From Hydrocarboniphaga sp. (GTDB lineage Bacteria > Pseudomonadota > Gammaproteobacteria > Nevskiales > Nevskiaceae), in assembly GCF_028291725.1 (NCBI RefSeq), contig NZ_JAQGNT010000051.1:1-64000 (forward strand): a stretch of 64,000 bases of DNA, read 5' to 3'. Below the pieces are notes generated by a model. That model was not told the origin of the DNA, ran no database searches, and worked only from the letters and a program-made list of their open reading frames with translations. Of the stretch, positions 35,978-44,647 are shown piece after piece. The number at the start of each line of letters is the position of its first letter. Position 1 is the stretch's first letter. The position numbers and the translations under genes were made by a program.

Positions 35978-36532
35978 ATGATCGACGAAGCCGAGCTGGC
36001 CCAACTCAAGCGCGACGTGCAGCAGCTGAAGGACCGACAGTCCATTCTCGACTGCATCCAGCGCGAGTGCCGTGCGCGTGATCGCCAGGACGTCGCCCAG
36101 ATTGCGGGCTGCTGGTGGGAAGATGGCGTCGATGAACACGGCCCTATCGTCACCCAGGCACCGGACTATCCGGCGAGGGCAAACGCGGGGCATCGTGCTC
36201 TCTTCAACATGACCAGCCACAACATCACCAACCATCTTTGCGAACTCGATGGCGACACGGCGTACTGCGAGTCGTATGTCGTCGGCGGATTATTCTGGCT
36301 CGACGACAAGAGAACCACGATCGCTTTCGGGCGCTATCTCGACCAGCTGGAAAAACGCCAGGGCGAATGGCGCATCCTGACGCGGCGCTGCACGATCGAA
36401 ATGTCTGCGGACACCGACGGCAGCTGGGTGCATTCGAAGAACGTTAAAGGCTTCCTGAAAGCGCTCTGGAACGGCGAAGATCCGTCCTACGAGCGCCCGA
36501 TCGTTGCCAGGCCCGATGGGGTCCGCTGGTAA
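35978..36532 (+). CDS. SnoaL-like / NTF2-fold protein
   Basis: This 184-residue NTF2-superfamily protein is of the ring-hydroxylating-dioxygenase beta or SnoaL-like type. It begins with a coiled helix (LAQLKRDVQQLKDRQSILDCI) and contains the cone-shaped core with TSHNITNHLCELDGDTAYCES. Such proteins are isomerases, dehydratases or small subunits of oxygenases; no catalytic residue can be assigned firmly. AAGGAG is placed well before the ATG at 35978. It ends facing the selenoprotein gene, with a hairpin between them. Confidence 0.78.
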   Translation: MIDEAELAQLKRDVQQLKDRQSILDCIQRECRARDRQDVAQIAGCWWEDGVDEHGPIVTQAPDYPARANAGHRALFNMTSHNITNHLCELDGDTAYCESYVVGGLFWLDDKRTTIAFGRYLDQLEKRQGEWRILTRRCTIEMSADTDGSWVHSKNVKGFLKALWNGEDPSYERPIVARPDGVRW

Positions 36533-36562
36533 GGAGTCGGCGCGAGATCCTTGATCCGTAAA

Positions 36563-36588
36563 CCGGCCCAGGCTTGCGTATGGGCCGG
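36563..36588. terminator. Hairpin between convergent NTF2-like and selenoprotein genes
   Basis: CCGGCCCA (36563-36570) and TGGGCCGG (36581-36588) form a perfect 8 bp stem with a ten-base loop. The gap is only 76 bp between two converging stops, so it probably ends transcription from both sides. The downstream T run is weak on both strands. Confidence 0.5.
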
Positions 36589-36608
36589 CTGATTCGGATT
36601 ATTTCCGG

Positions 36609-38351
36609 CTATTTCCGAATCTTCTCCAGTCGCTCAGCCCAGTCCTTCGGCAGTGTGATCTTCTTGCCCACCGGGAAACCGAGATAGCCGTTGTGCGTGA
36701 ACGTGTAAGCGTTCGTGCGCAAGGGGTCGCCGGATACCAGCACGATGAAGTCTTCCGGGTCGAGCACGATCGGCACCATACGGTTGGGATCGTCGGATTC
36801 CGCGAAGACTTTGGGCAGCTTGCCGATATTCACCTGCCGCTTCAGCGAGCCGATGCGGAAGTCCGCCCACTTCTCGGTGAAGGCCTCGACACGCCAGGCC
36901 GCCATGCGTGCGTGCTCATACAGATAGCGCTTGACGTCGGCTTTGCTCCAGCCGGCTTTGGCGATGGTCTGCGCCAGAATCGGCGTGAGGATCAGCACCG
37001 GCCGCAACGAGCCGTAGGACAGGCCGCCGACGGTGAACACGATCTCCCAGCCTGTCTGCGAGGTCACCGCGTCGGCGATGTAGGGCATCATCTGCTCGGG
37101 CTTGCTGCCGGTGACCGACGGGAACACGCCGCCGCCGGTCAGGCGCGTGATCATCAGCGTGTTGTCGCCGGCCTCGAAGCCGAGATCGACGCTGAACGGA
37201 TGCCAGCCCGCCTTTGCGAGCGCGTCTTCGTTCTCCGCCAGCACCACGCGGAAGGTGTTGCCGAAGCTGCCCTTGTCGTTCTTGTGCAACAGGAAGCCGG
37301 CCATGTTGCGCAACGCAAGCCGCCAGAAACGGCCGACCGAGGTATTGGGCTTGAAGCCATCGCGCAGTACGCCCTGCGTGTAGTTGAAGTTGAGGTCCTT
37401 GATGATCGGCCCGTTGAGCACGATCAGCGTCTCCGCACCCGGCGTATTGCCGCTGTGCTCGACGCCATAGATCGGGTCGACCATGGCCTCGATCAGCGCC
37501 AGCAGGATCGGCATGTACTCCGGCCGGCAGCCGGCCATGACTCCATTGACCGCCGTGGCCCATACCGTGGCGGCACGGTTCTCGGGCAGCAGGATGCCGA
37601 TGGTTTCGTCGGGCTTGCGATCGGTATAGCTCAGGAACTCCTGGATCTTCTCCATCGTCGGCGGAACGATCGGCAGGCCGTCGCTCCATTCCTTGTCGTA
37701 GAAGAAATCGCTCACTTCCTCGAACGTGCCGCTGAACACGATATCGCGCGCCTTCGGCTCGGGCGCGAGCACCTTCTCCTCTGGCTGAATGGTCAGATTC
37801 GCGATCACCTGCTGCGCGGTCACGTTCATCACGTTTTCGCGGATCTCTTCGGGACTCTGCGCGCCGGGATGGCCGACGATCATCGCCACCGGGAAATTCA
37901 TGCCCAGGCCCACCGAGGTCGCAGCCGCCTGCCCGAGGAAACCCTCGCAGACCAGCGACGAAGTCGGATAACCCGCTTCTTCACATGCCAGACTTGCCCG
38001 CAGCACGGCGGGCGTACAGCTACCTCAGCACGCCATGCAGCTGATCGCTGCATCGACTCCGAGTTCTTTGAAGCGCTGCGGTAATGAGGCGAGCAGCTCT
38101 TTCTCGTTCACCGCGTGGGTGGAGCCAAACTCGCGCCAGCTGATCCACTTCGTGTCGGGATATTCTTCGCGCAGCTTGTCTTCGAGCGCGGTGAACACCA
38201 CGTCGCCGGCAAACAGGAAGTCCCAGAGCTGCGCAACGGTCTTGCCCTTGAGCGTGTCGAGACGCTTTGCCAGCGGACGCATTTTCTGCCTGCGATCTCC
38301 GCTGGGCCAGACGACCTCGTAGCTGCCGTCGCCACTGGTTTTCTTCGTCAT
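36609..38351 (-). CDS. UGSC-motif selenoprotein (selenocysteine at the in-frame TGA 38027-38025)
   Basis: Read through one TGA, this gene encodes 580 residues. The N-terminal part (about 1-190) carries ISCMAC-U-GSCTP with Cys105, Cys108, Sec109 and Cys112, the pattern of the UGSC (seleno)protein family. The frame continues after the TGA without shift into LRASLACEEAGYPTSS. A bacterial SECIS-like hairpin follows the TGA, and selA, selB, selC and selD are within 8 kb. The remaining part (about 195-580, starting FEEVSDFFYDKEWSDGLP) is a domain I cannot name. CAGGAG lies six bases before the ATG at 38351. The Sec/Cys cluster suggests thiol-selenol redox or nucleophilic chemistry. The upstream neighbour is a thioredoxin-reductase-like flavoprotein. 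Function unknown. Confidence 0.9.
37996..38013 (-). promoter_or_regulatory. Bacterial SECIS-like hairpin after the Sec TGA
   Basis: On the minus strand, 11 bases after the TGA, GCCCGC (38013-38008) pairs with GCGGGC (38001-37996) around the loop CGTGCT (38007-38002). The loop begins 17 bases after the TGA and has G as its second base. Both values fit published criteria for bacterial SECIS elements read by SelB. Confidence 0.8.
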
Positions 38352-38424
38352 TGCAAACTCCTGCAAACGTCAAATCGTGAATGACCCGCGCTGGGTCGAT
38401 GTTAGCGCAGGGCCAGTATCGGAA

Positions 38425-39348
38425 CTAATGTGACAGCGCTCGGGCCGCGGCTTCGGCTGCACTCACGCCTTCGGCCATGGCCTCGACGATATTGCCACCA
38501 TAGTCCGCGCGAACCGCGCCGGCTGCGAGCACCCGTGAATCCGCTGTTGCAAAGCCCGAGATCGTCTTGATGTGCCCACTCGCGTTCAGCAACGACGGCG
38601 GAACGAATTGGCTATTCGGCACGCCGCCGATGAACGCAAACAGACCCATGCATGCGATGTCCGAGGAAGTGCCGTCCTTCACGTTGCGTACGCGCGCGCC
38701 GGTAACGCCGCTACCGTCGCCGATGACTGCGCTGACTTCGCTGTCCCAGACGAAGTCGATGTTCTCGCGCGCCGCGATTTTGTCCGCATATTCGCGCTTG
38801 GCCTTCAGCGGGCTGCGGCTCACCATGATCACTTTCCGGCTGGTCTTGGCCAGCACCAGCGCTTCGCAGACCGCGGCATCGCCGCCACCGACGACAACCA
38901 CGTCCTGCCCGCGAAAGAAGCCGCCATCGCAGGTGGCGCAGCGCGACACACCGCGGCCGCTGAATTCCTCTTCGCCGGGAACACCGAGCCTGCGCAGCGA
39001 CGCGCCGGAGGCCACGATGATCGCCTCGGGATTGTGAATCCTGTTCTCGTTATCGGTCAGCGTGAGGCGCTTGCCCAGATCGATGTTCGCGATACCGGTA
39101 TCGAAGATCCGAACGCCGTTCTTGCGCGCATCCTCCAGCAGATTGATCGCCAGATCCTGGCCGGTGAACTTCCCGGGCACCGGCAGCCCGTCGACGTGGT
39201 CGACTGTCGCCACCAGTCCGCCATACATGCCGGTGATTTCGAACAAGGTGACCAGGCGCCCGAGACGTGCCGCGTGACGCGCAGCAGCAAGCCCGGCGAG
39301 ACCGCCGCCGATGACCGCGACTTCACATAGATTCTTCAGTGGCCTCAT
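38425..39348 (-). CDS. Thioredoxin-reductase-like FAD/NAD(P) oxidoreductase
   Basis: This 307-residue flavoprotein has an FAD site VIGGGLAGLAAARHA (13-27), the redox disulfide CATCDG near residue 137, an NAD(P) site VVVVGGGDAAVCEAL and a C-terminal FAD contact AAGAVRADYGGNIVEAMAEG. This is the layout of bacterial thioredoxin reductase. Its stop is 73 bp before the selenoprotein start on the same strand, so the two are probably one transcript. The obvious hypothesis is that it reduces the Sec/Cys centre of that protein, directly or through a small thiol carrier. No thioredoxin gene is in the window. Confidence 0.9.
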   Translation of the reverse strand: MRPLKNLCEVAVIGGGLAGLAAARHAARLGRLVTLFEITGMYGGLVATVDHVDGLPVPGKFTGQDLAINLLEDARKNGVRIFDTGIANIDLGKRLTLTDNENRIHNPEAIIVASGASLRRLGVPGEEEFSGRGVSRCATCDGGFFRGQDVVVVGGGDAAVCEALVLAKTSRKVIMVSRSPLKAKREYADKIAARENIDFVWDSEVSAVIGDGSGVTGARVRNVKDGTSSDIACMGLFAFIGGVPNSQFVPPSLLNASGHIKTISGFATADSRVLAAGAVRADYGGNIVEAMAEGVSAAEAAARALSH

Positions 39349-39455
39349 CCTCCAGCGACCTCTCTTGCTCTTATCGGACAGCGGGCCGCCAATAGACGGC
39401 AGTGTTGATTGTCCAGTTTAGATCGACGGGCGCACAACAATCCGGGTTGCTGTGT

Positions 39456-41321
39456 TCAAGCGTGTACCCGCCGGTCGTCTACCCGCTGCGTGAAGCGGAT
39501 GTTATCCAGATGATCCAGCAGCGGAATGCAGTATTTGCGCGAGATGCCGAGTGCGGCGGCGATCTCGCTGACCCGCAATCCCGGCGGTTCCAGCAGAGGT
39601 GTCAGCAGGCGCCGCGCATCTTCGATCGCGTCGCGGTGGAACAGGATCTCTTTGTCCTTGGCGCGGTCGACGGCGCGCACCAACACAGCTGCGCTCAACA
39701 GGCGATCGACCGCGCGTTTGGACGTCACATCGGTTACGAGCGTGTTGGGGTTGGGCGGAGCGAGCCCGGCGCTGCGCAGCGTTTCGGCGATGCGCGATGC
39801 AAGCTCCGCCTCGTTGCGCGCCTGCGCCCTGTCCTCGTCGGGCCGTGGAATCATCAGCCCACTGCCGCGTTCGATGATCAGCCCATGGCCCAGCAGACGT
39901 CCGAGCGCGGCGTCGAGTACGGCTGCTCCGGTGCCCGGCAGCGCTGACAGCAGCTTGGCGCGCGAGAGCCCTGCCTTGTGAGGTGCAAGCAGTGACGGGA
40001 TACGCGAAAGCAGCTTATCCATATCCAGCTTGGCCACCACCAAGCCCGACCTCGTCACCACGACAGGGAGAGTCTGCAGCAACTCCGTGACTCGCGGCAT
40101 TGCCAGCGCGCAGAGCTGTGACAATTGCCGCAGCGTCGTTCCCGCCGGCCCTGCATGCCGCACTTCGGCGCCGATCTTCTCCGGCGTAGGCAAGGCATGA
40201 AGATCTTCGAGGCGCTGCAGTATCGGCGGGCTGTGGCGTCGCAGGCGACGCATCCCGGTCTCCAGAATCCTGCCACCGACGACGGTCTGCGGCGGTGACG
40301 CGAGGCGCAGCACCAGGTGCTCGCCGACCGGCAGCGCGACGGCTTCCGCGCAATGCAGTTGCGCGAAGCCGGTCTGGCCCGCTTCGAGCACCTCACGATC
40401 CAGCAGGCGCAGGCGGATGTTGATCTCGGCGGTGCCCAGCAGCGCCTGAAGCCTGGCTCCGTTTTTCAGCGGCGGAGCGCCTGCCACGGCGCGGACGGAA
40501 ATCGTCAGCCAGTCCGAAAGGTCCAGCGAATCGGGCGCGGCCAGTGCCATGCCCCGGTGCAAGTCCGAGGTTTCGATGTCACGCAGATTCAAGGCCACAC
40601 GCTGGCCGGGCGAGGCCGTGGCAACCTGTGCTCCGTGCACCTGCACCGCTCTGACCCGGACCTTGCGGCGCAACGGCCACAATTCCAGAGTGTCGCCGGC
40701 TGCGACGGCTGCGCCGCGCAGGGTTGCGGTCACGACAGGGCCATGACCGGTGATGCTGAAAGCGCGGTCGATCGGCAGGAAGGCCAGGCCACCGGCCGCA
40801 CGCGGCAGCTGCCTGGCAGCGCAGGTTTTGAGTGCCCGGCGCAGATCGTCGATCCCGTGATCCTGCAGCGCCGCAGTCATCACCGGCGGCAGCGCGTCCA
40901 GCCCCGCTCGGGTGAGTAGCTGCAGCGCTTCGTCCGCGACTTGCCGGGCCTGCTCGGGCACGACGAGATCGGTCTTGCTGATCGCGACGACAGCGCGACG
41001 CAGTCCCAGCAGGCCGGCAATGTCGATGTGTTCTATGGTCTGCGGCTTGATGCCTTCGTTGGCCGCGACGACCAGCAGCACCGCATCGATGCCGGTGGCG
41101 CCGGAGATCATCGTGCGCACGAAGCGCTCGTGGCCGGGCATGTCGATCAGGTCGATGACAATGTCCGGCTCCAGCTGCATTTGGGCAAAACCGAGCGCGA
41201 TCGAAATGCCGCGCTGTTTCTCTTCCGGCAGCCGATCGGTGTCTTCGCCGGTCAGCGCGCGCACCAGCGTGGTCTTGCCGTGATCGACATGGCCGATCAC
41301 GCCGAGCACGAGATGGTTCAA
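39456..41321 (-). CDS. selB: Selenocysteine-specific elongation factor SelB
   Basis: This 621-residue GTPase delivers Sec-tRNA to UGA codons. The GTP-binding motifs are GHVDHGKTT (10-18), DMPGHE (60-65) and SKTD (115-118). Beta-barrel domains II and III follow, and the C-terminal winged helices that read the SECIS hairpin fill about residues 375-621 (for example RVSEIAAALGISRKYCIPLLDHLDNIRFT). The length matches SelB. The gene begins 26 bp after the stop of a TauD-type dioxygenase on the same strand, so the two may be cotranscribed. The presence of selA, selC, selD and a UGA-containing gene nearby supports function. Confidence 0.97.
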   Translation of the reverse strand: MNHLVLGVIGHVDHGKTTLVRALTGEDTDRLPEEKQRGISIALGFAQMQLEPDIVIDLIDMPGHERFVRTMISGATGIDAVLLVVAANEGIKPQTIEHIDIAGLLGLRRAVVAISKTDLVVPEQARQVADEALQLLTRAGLDALPPVMTAALQDHGIDDLRRALKTCAARQLPRAAGGLAFLPIDRAFSITGHGPVVTATLRGAAVAAGDTLELWPLRRKVRVRAVQVHGAQVATASPGQRVALNLRDIETSDLHRGMALAAPDSLDLSDWLTISVRAVAGAPPLKNGARLQALLGTAEINIRLRLLDREVLEAGQTGFAQLHCAEAVALPVGEHLVLRLASPPQTVVGGRILETGMRRLRRHSPPILQRLEDLHALPTPEKIGAEVRHAGPAGTTLRQLSQLCALAMPRVTELLQTLPVVVTRSGLVVAKLDMDKLLSRIPSLLAPHKAGLSRAKLLSALPGTGAAVLDAALGRLLGHGLIIERGSGLMIPRPDEDRAQARNEAELASRIAETLRSAGLAPPNPNTLVTDVTSKRAVDRLLSAAVLVRAVDRAKDKEILFHRDAIEDARRLLTPLLEPPGLRVSEIAAALGISRKYCIPLLDHLDNIRFTQRVDDRRVHA

Positions 41322-41347
41322 AGGGGCGTGACCCGAGGGCTACGGCC

Positions 41348-42178
41348 TCAGGCCAGCATCTCGACGCCCGCCACCGAGGTGCGGTTCATCATGCGGCCGG
41401 AGTCCGTCGCATACGGAATGACGCGGTGCAGGGCGCCGCAGTTGTCCCAGACGACGAGGTCGCCCACCGACCAGTAGTGGCGGTAGCTGAAGGCCGGCTG
41501 TCCGGCCCACTCCAGCAGCCGAATCAGCAGCGCGCGCCCTTCGGCTTTCGACATGCCCACCACGCTGTCGGCGGTGTAGCCGATCAGCAGCGACTTGCGG
41601 CCGCACTTGTGCGTCCACACCAGCGGGCGCTCGGCCTTGCGGGCACGCTTGCGCGGCTCGATGTCCACCGCGTCGGCGACTTCGCGCACACCGGCGACGA
41701 CGCTGTGTACGACCCGCAGGTTTTCGAACTCGGCCTTGTCTTCGGCCGACAGGGCCTCGTAGGCGGCGTAGGTGCTGGCGAACTCGGTCTGGCCGCCTTT
41801 GGGCGCGGTCCGGCGGCAGGCGAGCACGCTGGCCTTGGGCGGCGGGATGCCTTCCATCGCCAGCCCGTCCATGTGGTAGAAAAACGTGCCCAGCACGTAC
41901 TCGGGCTCGCTGTTGAGCTTGGGATCGAGCGAGATGGTGTAAAGGCCGCCCTTGTCGCCGCCGGGTGCCGACGTGGTGAAGTTCACCCGCGCGCCGAGCT
42001 TCTCGGTGAACGCGATCTGTTCCTCGTCCGTCAGCCCGAGCTTGGGGAAAACAATCACGCCGTGCTTGTCGACCAGCTCCATGCACTGTTTGGCGATCGC
42101 CGCGTCGGTGATCTGTGAGCGATCGAGATGGACGACGGCGCCGATCGCCGGCTTGATCGGTTCGACTTTCAAAGTCAT
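41348..42178 (-). CDS. TauD/TfdA-family Fe(II)/2-oxoglutarate dioxygenase upstream of selB
   Basis: This 276-residue dioxygenase has iron ligands H102, D104 and H251 and the 2-oxoglutarate Arg near R266 (GRMMNRTSV). It is similar throughout to the 25909 gene product (both have TDEEQI, WSVGDLV.WDN and GRM). The ATG at 42178 is preceded by a 163 bp gap to the TetR gene. Its stop lies 26 bp before selB, suggesting a TauD-selB operon. No link between the two activities is known; this may be chance, or the dioxygenase may share a pathway with the selenoprotein. Confidence 0.88.
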   Translation of the reverse strand: MTLKVEPIKPAIGAVVHLDRSQITDAAIAKQCMELVDKHGVIVFPKLGLTDEEQIAFTEKLGARVNFTTSAPGGDKGGLYTISLDPKLNSEPEYVLGTFFYHMDGLAMEGIPPPKASVLACRRTAPKGGQTEFASTYAAYEALSAEDKAEFENLRVVHSVVAGVREVADAVDIEPRKRARKAERPLVWTHKCGRKSLLIGYTADSVVGMSKAEGRALLIRLLEWAGQPAFSYRHYWSVGDLVVWDNCGALHRVIPYATDSGRMMNRTSVAGVEMLA

Positions 42179-42341
42179 GGCAAAAACCTCTGCGCTGATA
42201 ATGGCTTGTCTGTGCGCCGGGCTCGATAGAACGCTTGAAACCGACAGGCCGGTGATGTCTCGGACTGGCGACGAGCCAAATGCTGAACACTACATTAGCA
42301 TCGCGATTGGAGTCGCATCAACTGCGAAGGCCGTGGGTTTT

Positions 42342-42953
42342 TTATCCAGCGGCCGTGGACGAGGCCCGGGCGCTGGCAGTGCGGCTGAGATCCTTGAGCA
42401 CGCGCTCCACGATCATCAGGGCCTCGTGATGGCCGTCCGTGAGGCCGAGTGCCGACTCCGCGATGATGGATCGCGCCAGCCCCACGGCGATCATGACGAT
42501 GCCGGCGGCGGGGTTGTCCGAGTCATCGTCGTGACCCAGCAGACGCGAAACGGCGGCGACCTGGAGCGCACGAAACTCCTGGGCCGAGCGAACGATTTCG
42601 GCGCGGATCGTCTCGCGGTGGGTGGCGATGGCGGTCAGCTCGGCGGACATTGTGGCGCTCGAGGGATCGCTGGCCAGCGCCCATAGCGCGCGCAGCGGAT
42701 CGGCTGAGGACAGGAGGGCCTCGTCGAAGCGCTGCTGACGGCGTTGGTTGATGCGCCGGACGACCGCCAGGATCAGCTCGTCCATCGTCAGGAAATAGTA
42801 GTAAAGCAGCTGAGTCTTGAGCCCGGCCTTGGCGGCGACCTGTCGCGCGGAGATCGCCATATAGCCTTCCGTGCGCAGAATCTCTTCCGCCGCGTCGATG
42901 AAGAGCGTGCGTCTCTGGGAGCCTTCCACGCCCATTCTGCGAGTCTGCGTCAT
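42342..42953 (-). CDS. TetR/AcrR family transcriptional regulator
   Basis: This 203-residue regulator has an N-terminal TetR HTH (about residues 15-62: RRTLFIDAAEEILRTEGYMAISARQVAAKAGLKTQLLYYYF, in part). A helical ligand-binding domain follows. The long Arg-rich helix QRRQQRF is at about 90-96. It stands upstream of the TauD-selB unit on the same strand, with 163 bp between, so it may control that unit. The C-terminus (RTASARASSTAAG) is low-complexity. Confidence 0.88.
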   Translation of the reverse strand: MTQTRRMGVEGSQRRTLFIDAAEEILRTEGYMAISARQVAAKAGLKTQLLYYYFLTMDELILAVVRRINQRRQQRFDEALLSSADPLRALWALASDPSSATMSAELTAIATHRETIRAEIVRSAQEFRALQVAAVSRLLGHDDDSDNPAAGIVMIAVGLARSIIAESALGLTDGHHEALMIVERVLKDLSRTASARASSTAAG

Positions 42954-42994
42954 GCCTGCATCGTCCTATTGCCTGAGCCGGAGACTATCGCAGT

Positions 42995-43073
42995 GTAGGT
43001 TGGGGTGAGCGCAGCGAACCCCAACCTCGGAGCGGGACGAACGTTGGGGTTCGCTGCGCTCACCCCAAGCTAC
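42995..43073. repeat. Intergenic palindromic repeat, family B copy 2
   Basis: GTAGGTTGGGGTGAGCGCAG... pairs with ...TGCGCTCACCCCAAGCTAC; one arm has a C-to-G change. It lies between the TetR start and the selA stop and ends four bases before the selA stop. Same element as 13316-13412 and 60092-60169. Confidence 0.85.
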
Positions 43074-43076
43074 GGG

Positions 43077-44438
43077 CTATGGGCTGCTCAGCGCCGCTTT
43101 CAGGGCCGTGGCCAGGTCGGCCAGCTCCTCGTCGCCGACGGTCAGCATGTCGAGCAGCAGACGGCCGTCCTTGATACGGCCAATCACCGCCGGCAAGCCG
43201 GCACGAAGTTGCGCGGCGGCAGCTTCGGCGCCGCACGGTGGTTCGAGTGCCAGCGCGCGGCTCGCGATGCTTTCCTCGGGCAGCGAACCGCCGCCGGCGA
43301 AGGCCTGCGTGGGCTCGACCGTGCCATTGCCGAGCAGGGCCTGCAGACGCTCGGCGCGCTGCTGCAGTACCGCCTCGGTCTGGCCGAGCATGCGCAGTAC
43401 CGGAACGCGCTCCGGTGTGTCCCGGTGCAGCATCAGCGTCGCTTCGAGCGCCGCGAGCGACATCTTGTCCAGCCGGACCGCCCTCAGCAGCGGATGGCGG
43501 CGCAGCGGATCGACCGCCGCCTTGCTGCCGAGAATCAGCCCGGCTTGCGGCCCACCAAGCAGCTTGTCGCCGCTGCAGGTCACCAGGTCGGCGCCGGCCG
43601 CCAGCGCCTCGCCCAGGCTCGGCTCCGTAGTTCCGCGCGCCTTGTGCAGCAAGCCGCTGCCGAGATCGGCGACGACCAGTAGCCGGTGTTCGCGTGCGAG
43701 CTCGGCGAGTTCCTCGATGTTCGTCTCTGCGGTGAAACCGATCGTGCGGAAGTTGCTCTGGTGAACCTTGAGCAGCACCCGCGTCTGCGGAGTGATGGCG
43801 TCGCGATAGTCCTTGAGCCGGGTCTTGTTGGTGGAGCCGACTTCGACCAGTCGCGCGCCGCCTTGGCGGATCACGTCCGGCACACGGAAGCCGCCGCCGA
43901 TCTCCACCAGTTCGCCGCGCGAGACGATCACCTCGCCGCCTTCTGCGAGCGCACTCAGCGCCAGCAGAATCGCCGCCGCTCCGTTGTTGACCGCCAGCGC
44001 CGCCTCGGCCGAAGTCAGCTCGCGCAACAGCGGTTCGAGCGCCTGCGTGCGTGAGCCGCGATGGCCGCTGGCGAGGTCGAATTCCAGATTGCAGTAAGCC
44101 GCTGCGACCTCGGCGACGGCCGCGATCGCCTCCTGGGCCAGCGGCGCGCGCCCCAGATTGGTATGCAGCACAATGCCGGTGGCGTTGATCGCCCGGCGCA
44201 GGCCAGGTCGGGCGCGAACCGCCAGCAGCTCGCCGGCCGCAAGCAGCACGATGTCCGCATCGGGCAATACCGGCAGACGGCCGCTGCCGAATTGTTCGCG
44301 CAGCCCGGCTAGCGTGCTTCGCAGCGCCGTCGTCACCGATACGCGGCCGAATTCGTCGCACAGCGAAACCGCCGCCGGCATTTCCAGCAGTCGCTGCACT
44401 TGCGGCAGCTGGCGCAGCGGATTGTCGCCCTCGGGCAT
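43077..44438 (-). CDS. selA: L-seryl-tRNA(Sec) selenium transferase SelA
   Basis: This 453-residue PLP enzyme converts seryl-tRNA(Sec) to selenocysteyl-tRNA(Sec) with selenophosphate. The PLP lysine is Lys292 in CSGDKLLGGPQAGLI, equivalent to Lys295 of the E. coli enzyme. INATGIVLHTNLGRAPL (84-100) and GSTNKTRLKDY (201-211) are family signatures. The ATG at 44438 gives the normal length. It is divergent from selD across 209 bp that hold a long palindrome. The family B repeat directly follows its stop. Confidence 0.97.
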   Translation of the reverse strand: MPEGDNPLRQLPQVQRLLEMPAAVSLCDEFGRVSVTTALRSTLAGLREQFGSGRLPVLPDADIVLLAAGELLAVRARPGLRRAINATGIVLHTNLGRAPLAQEAIAAVAEVAAAYCNLEFDLASGHRGSRTQALEPLLRELTSAEAALAVNNGAAAILLALSALAEGGEVIVSRGELVEIGGGFRVPDVIRQGGARLVEVGSTNKTRLKDYRDAITPQTRVLLKVHQSNFRTIGFTAETNIEELAELAREHRLLVVADLGSGLLHKARGTTEPSLGEALAAGADLVTCSGDKLLGGPQAGLILGSKAAVDPLRRHPLLRAVRLDKMSLAALEATLMLHRDTPERVPVLRMLGQTEAVLQQRAERLQALLGNGTVEPTQAFAGGGSLPEESIASRALALEPPCGAEAAAAQLRAGLPAVIGRIKDGRLLLDMLTVGDEELADLATALKAALSSP

Positions 44439-44471
44439 GCCGGCTTCCCTGTCAATGATGTTCGCGGGATT

Positions 44472-44530
44472 CTAGGGCCTGGTGACATTGAATTGAGCGC
44501 AGCGATCAATTCAATGTCAACAGGCCCTAG
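44472..44530. repeat. Long inverted repeat between selA and selD
   Basis: CTAGGGCCTGGTGACATTGA... and its complement ending ...CAATGTCAACAGGCCCTAG form arms of about 25 bases around a nine-base centre (GCGCAGCGA), with one mismatch. It occupies the divergent promoter region of selA and selD. It may be another mobile palindromic repeat family or a control hairpin. Confidence 0.8.
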
Positions 44531-44647
44531 AGGCATGCCGACCTACGGGGGCGGTATCCAGCCGTGTTGTTTCGTTCGAGGGCCGGGCTTGACGTCGGTG
44601 GTTTCGATGTCAGCATGCCCCTCAGCTCAATGGCGGAGACTTCGTAG

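Noticed and set aside
36609-38006. A separate protein starting at an ATG-like codon near 38006, plus a 113-residue protein ending at 38025
   Set aside because: The frame is continuous through the TGA, the TGA lies in a known Sec motif, a SECIS-like hairpin follows, and the Sec machinery is nearby. One selenoprotein explains both pieces.
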